Under the pieces are notes generated by a model, which saw only the letters and a program-made list of their open reading frames with translations, was not told the origin of the DNA and searched no databases. Shown in pieces: positions 11,768 to 21,645 of a DNA stretch of 64,000 nt (position 1 is the first letter of the stretch; each line of letters starts with the position of its first letter). This DNA is from Diplolepis rosae. Lineage: Eukaryota > Arthropoda > Insecta > Hymenoptera > Diplolepididae. Made by a program: the position numbers and the translations under genes. Where the stretch lies: contig JAPYXD010000161.1 in assembly GCA_030998225.1 (NCBI GenBank), positions 558,001 through 622,000 of the forward strand, given 5' to 3'.

Positions 11768-11899
11768 CATAGCGCCTCCTTTGAAAATCCGATTTTCGGT
11801 ACCTGTACCTGTACCTGACTTTCAACCCTAGGGTTGAAAATCGTAGTTTCAACCCGCTCTACAGGTACCGAAAATCAGATTTTCAAAGGAGGCACTATG
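11768..11899. repeat. Foldback next to element A
   Basis: CATAGCGCCTCCTTTGAAAA and further bases on the left are the reverse complement of TTTTCAAAGGAGGCACTATG on the right, with arms of about 45 bases around a TTTCAACCCTAGGGTTGAAA core. Related sequence follows element A at 44776-44915 (left arm changed) and at 57236-57290 (truncated). A and this palindrome may be one composite unit or a nested pair. Confidence 0.65.
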
Positions 11900-11967
11900 A
11901 AAAAAATTTATGTACACGGTTTATTTTATATTAATAATTATATTAATAAAAGTAATAATAATTATTG

Positions 11968-12753
11968 CCCGTGCAGAAATTTTGGTGGGGCGCCGATTGG
12001 GCCCCGATCGGGAAAAATGTGGCCCCGATAGGGTAATCTGTCTAGCACCAGATCACTAATGAAACGCCCTACCCGATCGGGCCCAGATCTAGGCTTGTAA
12101 AATGGGGGCCCGATCTGGTCCAGACATGGCCCCTTCTAATTTTGTATTTTTACAAATAGTAAAATTTAAAGGCTTTTCGTTTAATAGCAATAAATAGTTG
12201 GTTCAAAAAAATTTATTTCATTAACAATAAATAGTTGGTTCAAAAAAATTTATTTCATTAATTCAGATTAGTGATGCAACAGTATGATTAAAAGTATACA
12301 AACAGTATAATCTTCAAACCCATCTTCAAAGTCTGTAGAACTATTCGATTTTTACGCATCTAAAAATAAATTACATTATTAATAATTTTCTTTCTATAAA
12401 ATTCAGTTTGGAAAATTGAATATATAATATAAAAAATAATGAAACATAATAACGTTATACATTTAAAATTATAATTTTCTTTTCAAATTACTGTTAATAA
12501 AAAAATATTTCAAGTAATAATCTAGTTCATTACAATGTTAGGATTTATGTACTTTTTGCTTTTGGCATTTTAGTATCAATGTAGTCACTACAATATCACG
12601 ACCACAACACAAAATTTGAAAATAATCTTGTCTATCATAATCCGATGTGGTTCCAACCTGGGCCACACCATGTGCCCGTTTGCGGCCATATGTGGAAAAT
12701 CCGATCGAGCCCGGATCGGAACTTGGAAACAAATTGGGCAATTTCTGCACGGG
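11968..12753 (-). mobile_element. CCCGTGCAGAAATT element, copy 1
   Basis: The terminal inverted repeats are CCCGTGCAGAAATT and AATTTCTGCACGGG. GC-rich subterminal blocks (GGGGCCCCGATCGGG-like) enclose an AT-rich core. The copy at 20304-21041 is the same element in opposite orientation. A 37-base direct duplication (AATAAATAGTTGGTTCAAAA and following bases) is present at about 12189-12260. Read on the minus strand, the core keeps a decayed version of the small spliced reading frame better preserved in copy 2, here broken by a TAA and a deletion. Confidence 0.75.
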
Positions 12754-12844
12754 TGTAATAAGATTAGTATTACTGAATGTGTGATGTTAAAGTCACTGTT
12801 GATCAATATTAATATTGTTATCGAAGAATAAATTTTCTCTGGTA

Positions 12845-13065
12845 TTTGTTAATTTTTAAAAAATGTGAATAATTTGAGGAGCTTCCTGAGCACTATGAAG
12901 AAAAAAATATATATAAAAAATTTTGATCTTTTTTAAAAATTACTTTCTACAAGTCCTAAAAACTCTAAAAGTGCCTTAATTCTCGAAATTGTGGGCGGAT
13001 ATTTCTAGATAACTAACTCGTCTCTTTTTTGTAGCATTGATGTCTCAGTTGGATCCTTTTTTTTT
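12845..13065 (+). repeat. Partial dispersed repeat D
   Basis: The ATTTCTAGATAACTAACTCG segment and preceding TCTCGAAATTGTGGGCGGAT resemble the lines at 43.24-43.30 kb and 44.21-44.26 kb (TTAACGAACTCGTCC type). It is a degraded fragment. Confidence 0.35.
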
Positions 13066-13072
13066 GAAGATA

Positions 13073-13967
13073 GGGTAAGTGTGCCAATTACTGCGGATCG
13101 AAAATCAAGACGGCTTTTAAAGTTAAAAAAAAATATTTTGAGATAAAAAAGTCGTCACGAATTAATTTTTAAAGCTTTATTTGGTAATAAGTAAGTAGCA
13201 TGCAGTCCTTAAACCCTGAAAAGAAACCAGATTTACTTAGAAAATGCGAATCTAAAAAAAATGTTCCATGTAGGTATTACTGCGGGTTTGCATGAATTAC
13301 TGCGCACCAATTACTGCGGAAACCCCAATATCTGCATTTGTAACAAATTACGATTAATAATTTTATTAATTTTATTTAATTTAACTTAAAATTATATCAC
13401 TTGACTTCCTCTTCTCTCATTAGCAACGATTTTGGAATTTTCAACATTTTGTTTAATCTCAATTATAAAAAGTAAGCATAACGAAGCATTTGCAATAGAT
13501 TGAAAGGTTATGCAGTGCCGCCTGACAGATCGCAGTAATTCATACACCTATGAAAATCATGTACCAAATACTGTTTTGGTAAAAAAATGATTTAAAAACG
13601 TATTTTTTGTTATTTTGCATAAATATTTAGAAAAATAAAATATTTACTTTGCAGAAAGTAATATCACAATAAATATTTTATTTTCAGAAACGGAATTATA
13701 ACAAGTTTTTCAGAACGTGTTCATGACCTTTCAACAAATTTAAGCATTAAAACTATGGGAATCGGGAACATGAGAGTTTTAAATTGCAATCAATTAGCTA
13801 CAAATATCGTAACTATTGATAATTCGTTGATACTTATTATGCTTGGATTAGAAATTGATTGTTTTTAATTGTTCTGTAGCGTTATATATCTTTAAAACAT
13901 TGTATATCATTAGTTTTATTTGAAAGCGCAGTAACTGGGGCATCCACAGTAATACCCACACTTACCC
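13073..13967. mobile_element. 895-bp TIR element with ATTACTGCGG repeats
   Basis: The ends are GGGTAAGTGTG and CACACTTACCC, a perfect 11-base inverted repeat flanked by TA (13071-13072 and 13968-13969). Subterminal sequence repeats CCAATTACTGCGG several times on the left (13084-13095, 13270-13320), and the right side has related CAGTAATAC/GCAGTAACTG words. The TA duplication fits Tc1/mariner-type integration. There is no transposase frame, so it is non-autonomous. Confidence 0.75.
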
Positions 13968-14034
13968 TATTTAGGTATTAAATATCGTCTATCAGGTATT
14001 TTCCAGTACACCAGGAACGCTATCGCCGCTATTA

Positions 14035-14330
14035 TACCAGGGCCCGACTAATATCAATATTACTGGTACATTACTGTGCTTGTGGTCTTTTCCTTTTTGG
14101 GTCTGGAGCACTTCAATAATCTATCCGTCAGGGCAGACACATGCCCAGTTCAGCCTCCCATACCAAGGACACGGCTTGCCAAAGCTGGGTCTGTTTTTGA
14201 CATATGCTCGAGCAGGAATTTTCCATGGCCGTGATCGGGCTCTGATCGCAGATCTCAAATTAGTAATGAACAGATGTCCCGAACGAACGGGGCCAGATCT
14301 GGAATTCTAGTCACGTGGTATGATTTGGTA
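14035..14330. repeat. GC-richer mobile-element scrap
   Basis: Contains CAGGGCCCGACTAATATC, CCGTGATCGGGCTCTGATCG and ACGGGGCCAGATCTGG. These match the GC-rich subterminal style of the CCCGTGCAGAAATT family without complete ends. The 76-residue open frame across it has no domain. Confidence 0.35.
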
Positions 14331-14360
14331 CGGGCCTGGTAAGGTTTTATAGCGTTTCAG

Positions 14361-14557
14361 CACTGAGAAAACAGTTTTGTCAAATCAACAAAAATATTTG
14401 GTTAGTATTTAGCTAACAAAAATCTTTTGTTGTGCCAACAAAACATTTTGCTATATCAAACAAATTTTGTTGGTTAAACAAAATGTTTTGTTGGGACAAC
14501 AAAATATTTTGTCAGGATAACAAAAAAAGTTTTGTTGGATAAATTTTTTTCTCAGTG
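14361..14557. mobile_element. 197-bp MITE with CACTGAGAAAACAG ends
   Basis: It starts CACTGAGAAAACAGTTTTGT and ends AAATTTTTTTCTCAGTG. The interior is tandem and inverted AACAAAAT/ATTTTGTT words, as in the 5017-6343 element. The flanking dinucleotide is AG on both sides (14359-14360, 14558-14559), so the target duplication is 2 bp but not TA. It is the compact deletion form of the larger family. Confidence 0.75.
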
Positions 14558-14669
14558 AGTATACCGGTGTTGGCCATGATATGGCAATTTTTGCACGGAA
14601 ATCTATTTTTCAGTCGGTTTTGTACCAATATTATATCATTGTTTAGGTAAAGTCTATAAGAGCACAAAT

Positions 14670-14797
14670 ATCAAAACTTTTTTTGTTGTCCTAACAAAAC
14701 ATTTTGTTTAAATAATCAGAATTTGATTGATTTGGGAAATTGTTTTGTTGGTACAACAAAAGAATTTTGTTAATTTAACAAAACTGTTTTCTCAGTG
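14670..14797. mobile_element. Partial MITE, right end only
   Basis: AACAAAA/TTTTGTT words lead to a clean right terminus, AACAAAACTGTTTTCTCAGTG minus its last base run, ending at 14797 and followed by TG. The matching left terminus was not found, so the copy is truncated or interrupted. Confidence 0.55.
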
Positions 14798-14799
14798 TG

Positions 14800-15105
14800 C
14801 TTATTATAAAGCTTTGTCACTGTACAAAATTTTCCTACTGGGGTATTATTCACTTGTAGTAATAATATTTCCTGACTGAACAGACTTTGATTCATTATAA
14901 TTAATAATAGATAGTATCTATCTTTAGAAAATGGTCAGTTTATTTCAAATAATTACGTTTATATACTTATGATTACAAAAATCGTATTTCTGTTTCTGAA
15001 TGATCTAATAATACTCATTTCAGTTTTAGTAATATTCTGTCCAACTTTAAATTCAGATAAAATGAATTTGTCTTTTGCATATCAAGTGAATATTTTATAA
15101 TTGTA
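14800..15105. other. No feature seen
   Basis: AT-rich sequence with no recognisable gene or repeat. Confidence 0.35.
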
Positions 15106-15106
15106 A

Positions 15107-15640
15107 CTCTGGATCAAATAACTCGCTCAACGCTTGAGATCGTATATAGAAGTATAGTCAAAACGTCTCAGTAAAAGGAAATTTGAAAAATCAAAAAATT
15201 AATTTTTTCAAAATATAGGCTTTTAGAGAATGACAAGACGGAATTTCTTCTATCTTCTATCTTTTCATCCGATGATTATTTTTAATACTATACATGATGA
15301 TGATTTTTGCTTTCTTCTGCGTTTTATAGGCATCGCTAAGGGAAAATATACGTGCATACTAAGTTTCAAACAGTTTCAGTAATATTAGGCAACCTTATAA
15401 CTGATTTTTTTTTAAAACTGATTCAATTTGGCTACAACAATTTTTCAGTTTTTCATGTATAGTATTAAAAATCATTTTTGGATGAAGAAACATAACGTAG
15501 AAAAATTTCCGTCTCGTCATTCTCTACAAGCCTATATTTAAAAAAATTGATTTTTTGATTTTTAAAATTTCCTTTCACTGGGGCGTTTTGATTATACTTT
15601 TATATGATATCGAGTGTGGAGCGAATTATTTGATCCAGAC
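15107..15640. mobile_element. Foldback element with long imperfect arms
   Basis: The left arm begins TCTGGATCAAATAACTCGCT and includes GTATAGTCAAAACG, GGAAATTTGAAAAATCAAAA and TAGAGAATGACAAGACGGAA. The right arm carries the same line in reverse complement, ending AGCGAATTATTTGATCCAGA. The arms are about 240 bases each, with a short spacer rich in TACTATACATGATGATG and its complement. No coding capacity. It lies in the presumed transcribed region of the host gene that starts at 16980. Confidence 0.7.
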
Positions 15641-15654
15641 CCTCAATTTGAATT

Positions 15655-16849
15655 GGGTAGAGTGACAACTATGCTAACTTCATTATAAACTATTCTACTT
15701 TATTTCATTTTTATCAATAGTCGAGACACGAAATTCATGATCTAATATGTACATAACTTTCATCATTATCCATTCTACTTTAATAATGCTAACGTCATTT
15801 GAATAGGTTGAAATTATTTATTAAGATATTTCAGGATGTGTGAGGTAGATTATTATGCACTGAATTATATATTCATATATCATGAAATATTATCAGTTTA
15901 TAATTTAGGAGATTTTACCTTCCTACGTTATCTTTTCTGTAATTTTGGTAGCCACCCATGATTGTTGTTTGTAAACAAACATTCCAACAGTAAAAATAAA
16001 CTATAAATAGACTTTGAAAGTAATTTAAAATAAAAATATTTTTCCCAGAAGTGAAATTCAAATAATTATTTCTCTAATAAAATATTCTGTTGGGAGTAAC
16101 TGAGTTTTTAAACAAAAATGAATATTCTGTCCATATGCGCATTTTTTTAAACAAGCGTTCTATTATATCAAAGACAGATTTCAAGTACTTAACCTACTGT
16201 CAAAAATAATCTTTTTAATGAATGGAGGTCTTTGAGATTCATTATGAAGTGGATTGGTTTTTTGTCCAATTTATTTTATATTTTCAACTAAGCAGATCTG
16301 AAAAGTCATTAAAATTATCAAATAATTCAGATAAATAATTTCACGTGAATTCGTGAAAGAAATTACGGAAGCATTTGATGCTATCTCAAATTACGATATT
16401 GTAAAACCACAAATTAGGAAGACTTTTCTAAACTTTAATTAACTTCAAACTAGTTAACACACCCACTTGGCATATTTGAACTTGTTTTTCTTAAATTTAT
16501 GCTTTTACTTAGATCAACAACAATTGAATTTAAATATTAAACTCATTTCCACTTGATTATAAATTGTAGACGTCAATTATTTTTCCACAGATAAGTATGT
16601 TAATGAAACTTCTCACTTTATTTTATTACGCTCTTGATCTATGACATTTGCATATTGTTTTTTATATTATTGCTTTAGATTGAATAATTTTTTAATTTTA
16701 CTTAAATATTATTTACTGTCTGTGGAATAAAAATTAATTATTTTTCGTTTCATCTAGTTATTCGTTTCCGGATATAGTAGTATCAATTTGAATGTGAAAA
16801 AAAGCGATTTTCAATATAAAAATAATAGTGTAGTTACAAGATCACTTAC
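15655..16849 (-). other. AT-rich stretch, presumed first intron of the gene at 16850
   Basis: If the exon at 16850-16980 is real, its intron begins at 16849 and runs to lower coordinates. I found no convincing acceptor plus coding exon down to 13 kb, so the intron is probably long and includes the foldback and MITEs there. The stretch itself shows no gene or repeat. Confidence 0.4.
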
Positions 16850-16980
16850 CTATCACAAGTGTCTGAGACCCTAAAGTTTGAAAAATTAAATCTAGCAGCA
16901 CTAGCGACATTAAATAGAAGCGGAAAGATGACGAATAAAAGTAAAGCGCGGTTTTTCTTGAACATGGCACAATTAGTCAT
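16850..16980 (-). CDS. First coding exon of a secreted or membrane protein
   Basis: ATG at 16980-16978 opens a frame of 43 codons plus two bases, ending at 16850 with the donor AG|GTAAGT, a perfect consensus. The start context CAAAATGAC suits insects. Residues 1-11 are polar and basic (MTNCAMFKKNR), followed by the hydrophobic stretch ALLLFVIFPLLF and a small-residue VASAA, a textbook signal peptide with likely cleavage near residue 29. The remaining residues (RFNFSNFRVSDTCD) include one cysteine. A TATA box lies about 200 bases upstream and the intervening DNA is GC-richer than the surroundings. I do not recognise the family. A secreted protease-type or other small extracellular protein is possible but unproved. 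It is the best host-gene candidate in the window, because frame, start, signal peptide, donor and promoter agree. Confidence 0.6.
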
Positions 16981-17180
16981 TTTGACACTATTTGATTTGC
17001 CGTGACGCGTCGCGAGTGCTTTGAGAATCTAAGAATTCTCATCAGCAGATTGTCGGTTTCTGATCGGTGGATGCGGACTCCTTGTCGACCCTCAATCTTA
17101 GAACGCCTCGCGTAACGCGCCCGGAGTAAACTGATAGCCTTACAAACTTAACGTGCCAACGGCCGGACATTGCCGCTCTG

Positions 17181-17187
17181 TTATATA
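17181..17187 (-). promoter_or_regulatory. TATA box upstream of the secreted-protein exon
   Basis: On the minus strand this reads TATATAA within CAAGTATATAACAG. A start about 30 bases downstream would fall near 17155. An arthropod initiator-like ATCAGTTT lies at 17135-17128, about 55 bases from the box. Either gives a 5' UTR of roughly 150-175 bases before the ATG at 16980. The UTR region is CpG-containing (ACGCGTCGCG, CGCGTTACGCG), unlike the AT-rich flanks. Confidence 0.5.
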
Positions 17188-17189
17188 CT

Positions 17190-18700
17190 TGGTGAAATGA
17201 TAAGAACTCGCCGACTATTGGCTGACAATGCTACCGGTGTGGAAATATTTTCTGGCTAACTAGAATCATACTAGTGCCATGTCTTGGTACTCCTGTCTAG
17301 TTTAAGCAAGCTAATCTAGCGCAATCTTAGAGCTATCAAGTTTTGCTACGACTGTAACTTGTCCCAATCTGTTCAAAGTTGGCCCGGTAAGAAGGCTTGC
17401 ATTGAAAATTATTTAAAACGTTCATTCCTTTCCAATCCTTGATTCTGCATTTTTTCAAATTCATTAAATCAGATATGAAATAAGAAAAATTGAATCGATC
17501 TCAATCCTCTTATAAAAACTTAAATATGATAAATCCCAACATGAAATGAAACTCATAAAATTATTTTTATTATATCTTCAAAAACAGCTTCAAAGCGTAA
17601 AAACTCAAAACATTCGATAATATTTAGCATAAAACTACATAATCTTATTGGCCGAAAAACGTTTTAATCAGGTTATATTGCTAAAAAAAAAGTGATTGAA
17701 AATATATGAAATCATTTATTATCAAATCTTCGTGAAAATAAATCCCCATCACGTGGCGTGATCAATCGAGTAACTTGAAATGATCTTTAGTTAGTAATTA
17801 TTCAATAAACGCTAAATTCGAATACAGAAAAGAACGTTATTGAATGGAATTGAGAATTTTAGTTTTCAGTTCTTTCAGAAAGTAATAAAGAGCATTAGAA
17901 AAATTTCGGTGAAATGTTAGATTGTAATAGACTGACCTTTTTTATTTCATAAATCTTACTTCGTGAATTCAAAAAACCCACAATCAAGGATAACCACGCA
18001 TTGAAAATGGCTTTATTTATATTAGAATCCTATAAATCTTCAACTATTTACAATGAAAGCCTTCTTGCTGCGAAGTGAGAGACAATAATTGAATGGATCA
18101 ACCGGACCACGCGATCAAATTCCTCTAAAAGTTCATGCAAGATACATTTTTTTTCCATAAACTATTTCCCTGGAAATTTGGAAAATGCAATAGAAGACGA
18201 TAAATAACGTTCGTTTGAGTGAAAATTTTTACATTTGAGTGTAATTGACCATAATCTTCCAATTTTTTTTTTTTATTTTCACTGAAAAGAAGTTAACAGA
18301 CGTGCTTTATTGTGTTTGGTTATGTTTCTCACATTTTCAGAATGATTTTTTGTAAATTAAAAAGATATCTTACATGAACAAATTAAAGTTTAATTTACTT
18401 ATATAGTCCGATGGATCCATGGCTTTTTAGAAACACTTAAAAATTATTTGAAATTCTACTAAATATCATTTACTGTATAGTTGATAATTCATTTGATTTT
18501 TGATTGAAGATTCACTTTTAAAGAGTATAATTTTTCTTTATGTTCAGATTAGTTGAAATGTACTACAAACAAATAGAGTAATCAGAAAATGTTGTATCTG
18601 ATTTTATTTCAGAAAAAAATGCTATACAAAATTTTCTAAATAATTTCATATGCCCTTTCCTAAATAAATTGTTTGAAAAATTTTTGATAAAATGATTCAG
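17190..18700. other. No gene seen
   Basis: Upstream flank of the host exon. AT-rich, with a moderately GC-rich patch up to about 17400 and nothing recognisable beyond. No repeat family of this window was detected. Confidence 0.35.
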
Positions 18701-18704
18701 ATAA

Positions 18705-19150
18705 GGTAACGGTACCAGTTATCGGACAGTTAAGCATCGGTGCCTTATATTATTCAATATTGAAAAGAAGCGGTAAGTGCCATTGAAAAACTTCTTTTTG
18801 CAACCATTAAATCCTTCGATTCTGTGGAATAAGTGTGTACAAAAACTGGATTTTAATTCCTCCAAAAATTACGAATTTCATTTTATTACGAATAAGCGAA
18901 TGTCCCAATTATCGGACACCCATTCCCGTGTAGAAATTTCCCTATCTTTCCTTATTTCAAGTTGGGTTCTAGTGGGGCCCAGACTAGAATTTCCTAATAT
19001 AGAAAAAACTGTTAGAGGCGCTGTTAGCACCCGATTAGTATTTCTAGGCCAGAAAAACTGATAGGGGCCCTGTCAGGTGCCAGCGAGGAACTCCTTGTTT
19101 CGCTTAAGTATGGAAAATCTATTTGTATCTGGCGGGGCCCCGACTAGAGA
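18705..19150. repeat. Degraded repeat with TTATCGGACA words and GGGGCCC blocks
   Basis: TTATCGGACA occurs at about 18719 and 18909, each in a short conserved line, suggesting subrepeats of one element. From 18926, CCCGTGTAGAAATTTCCC resembles the CCCGTGCAGAAATT terminus and is followed by GGGGCCC-rich bases to about 19150, where no partner terminus is seen. The 94-residue open frame across it shows no domain. Confidence 0.4.
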
Positions 19151-19383
19151 ATCCCTACTTGTAATATTTGTGATTAAGGTTAGGTCCATTGGATATAACA
19201 TAACCTTTATTCTTTATTCCCATTAAAATTTGATTTTATTTGAGAAAAATGGAGATTTTATGAACACGGTTTTGGATAAGATCAATACTTAAGAGGAATC
19301 AAACACTTTTAAGAAAATCAAACACTTTTAATTTGTCGATTAAATTTTGGACATAAGGACATTTGAACATCTATTAAATCCTA

Positions 19384-19779
19384 CACGGAGAAAAATGGAG
19401 GGTCAGCCTGAATATCTAGAGGGTCAGGTCGACCAAATATGATGATCGACTATAGGACAGCCTTCTAGATAATCAAAGTGATCATCTGTAGAGGGTCAGA
19501 AAAAAATAATCGATTTGATCATTGTAGAAGATCGATTTGATCATCCTTGAGGGTCGGAATGAAAATTTAAAACAAGATATTCAACTTGATCATCCCAGAG
19601 GATCGATTTGATTATCTTGATAGTGTGACTGTTTCTCTGTGGTAATCAAGCTGATCATAAATCGAGAGTCTCCCTAATTATGTCCATAAAATTATGGAAG
19701 GATTATTTGATAATCTAGAGGGTCGGTCTGACTCTCAAAATTTTGAACCTCTAACTTCGACCCTCCGTTTTTCTCCGTG
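19384..19779. mobile_element. 396-bp MITE with GAGGGTC/GATCATC subrepeats
   Basis: It starts CACGGAGAAAAATGGAGGGT and ends ACCCTCCGTTTTTCTCCGTG, a near-perfect inverted repeat of about 20 bases, flanked by TA (19382-19383 and 19780-19781). The interior alternates GAGGGTC, GATCATC and TGATCA words in both orientations. Ends of the type CACGGAGAAAA link it to the CACTGAGAAAA elements although the interior differs. Confidence 0.8.
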
Positions 19780-19784
19780 TAGTC

Positions 19785-20300
19785 GGGTAAAATGAATTTG
19801 ATAAATACCTAATTCACCCAAAATGAATAACAATAAGCGTTACATAGGGAGTATTAAGAAGTCGAATAAAACGTTGTCGCCGACAGGGCATCAACATGCT
19901 TCAGTGGGTTAACATGAAATGTATAAGTATGTCACTGACGCTTGAGGTGCTTCAAACCGTAGTTGGGTAAAATGAGCATCGGACGTATTATTTCAACTGG
20001 CAATGGTATGGTTCTCTTGTATAAAAAAAATTCTTACCTCGAGCCTACCAATAGTCATTCGGTACATACATAAACAGCATACAAATACATTCACACCATT
20101 CAGTCGTAGCCAATCATATTTTAAATCACAAATACACTTAAATTTCATTTACAAGATGGCCGGCCGTTTTAAAATGGCGAACTGAAATTTACGGGGAAAA
20201 CAATATTGGTTTCTAAAATTCTGTACTTGAGAGTTTTTTGAGTCATTGAGTACGAATGCATGTGTACAATATGCTGAGTTTTTTCTGTGTATTACGAAGG
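19785..20300. other. No gene seen
   Basis: Mixed AT-rich sequence with no recognisable gene or repeat before the next element's terminus at 20304. Confidence 0.3.
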
Positions 20301-20303
20301 TCA

Positions 20304-21041
20304 CCCGTGCAGAAATTGCCCCTTTTGTTATCAAGTTCCGATCCGGGCCCGATCGGATTTTCCACATGTGGCTGCAGGAGGGCACATGGTGTGGCCCGGG
20401 TTGGAACCACATCGGATTATGATAGAAAAGATTATTTTCAAATTTTATGTTGTGGGCCTGATATTGTAGTGACTATATTGATATTAAAATGCCAAAAGCA
20501 AAAAGTACATGGCGAATTCGGAAGCACAGAATCGTTGGTGAGATTTCTTATATCCGCATTATAGATCAAACTGAGTTAATTCACTAGATTCATTACATAA
20601 ATCCTAACTTTGTAATGAACTAGATTATTACTTGGAATATTTTTTTATAATCGGCAATTTTAAAAGAAAATTATGATTTTAAGTGTAGAACGTTATTGTG
20701 TTTCATTATTTTTTATATCGTATATTCAATTTTCCAAAGTGAATTTTTTAGAAAGAAAATGATTAATAATGTAATTTATTTTTAGATTCAGAAGAATCGA
20801 ATAGTTCTACTGACTACGAAAAAGGATTTGAAGATTATACTGTTTTTATACTTTTAATTATACTGTTGCATCACTAATCTGAATTAATGAAATACATTTT
20901 TTTGAACCAACTATTTATTGTTATTAAACGAAGAGCCTTTAAATTTTACTATTTGTCAAAATACAAAATTAGAAGGGGCCATATCTGGACATGTTTCTCG
21001 ATCGGGGCCCGTTCGGCGCCCCACCAAAATTTCTACACGGG
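20304..21041 (+). mobile_element. CCCGTGCAGAAATT element, copy 2
   Basis: The ends are CCCGTGCAGAAATTGCCC and AAAATTTCTACACGGG. Alignable over most of its length, in reverse orientation, with 11968-12753. Compared with copy 1 it retains about 60 extra bases after the ATG at 20489, which restore a plausible first exon and splice donor. No complete transposase is present. The superfamily is not clear to me; the flanks (TCA and CAA) do not show an obvious target duplication. Confidence 0.75.
20489..20877 (+). pseudogene. Two-exon mini reading frame inside the CCCGTGCAGAAATT element
   Basis: Exon 1 runs 20489-20537 (MPKAKSTWRIRKHRIV plus one base) and stops at a GT donor (G|GTGAGA). Exon 2 starts after TTTTTAG at 20786 and reads on in the matching phase through an acidic, serine-rich line (DSEESNSSTDYEKGFEDY) to TAA at 20875-20877, 46 codons in total. 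Copy 1 keeps a related exon 2 line (SNSSTDFEDGFEDY), so the frame came from a parent element. I infer a remnant of the start of the autonomous element's gene; a basic N-terminus followed by an acidic segment is common in transposon proteins. It is unlikely to make a functional product here. Confidence 0.45.
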
Positions 21042-21049
21042 CAACTTTC

Positions 21050-21645
21050 ATGAGTCAATTTACTGGTCTAGCATAAACAACCTTAAATTTCTCAGGGTCC
21101 GAAAATTTTTAGAGAGCGAATCGTTTAATTTTGTAAATTTCGATCCGCCATTTTGAATCCGCCATCTTAGAAATGAAAATGTCAATTTTTTTACTGTAAA
21201 TTCTTATTCACAGCCCATAAAAACCCGCAAGCACAAATTTTCAAGATAAATTTTCGAATGCAAAATGGTATACACCAAAGAGGCAATGTGAATGCTCATA
21301 AGGTCGTTCGGATAAATGTCAAAACTTGATATGGCCGTATCTTTGTGAAAAAAATTCGCTCGTGACTGTTCAATAGCTCATTTTGAAGGGAAAGAGTAGT
21401 GTTAAATAATGACATTTGAAAAAAAAACAAAAAAAATTTCTTGCGCCCTGTACATAACCTCAAAAGTAGCGAAAACCCCATTTTTTGAGCACATAACCTC
21501 AAATATCTCAAAATCCTGAGGTGATAGGCTGATTCTGATTTCGGATTCGGATTCTACGTCAAAAATTACTCCGGAAACCACCCATTGCTTTTCAACAACA
21601 AAACCTTTCAGACCTGTGTAATCATTATTATAAATAGTGGTTAAC
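21050..21645. other. No gene seen
   Basis: AT-rich sequence. A doubled ACATAACCTCAAA line at about 21454 and 21491 is a small internal duplication. No domain in any frame. Confidence 0.3.
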
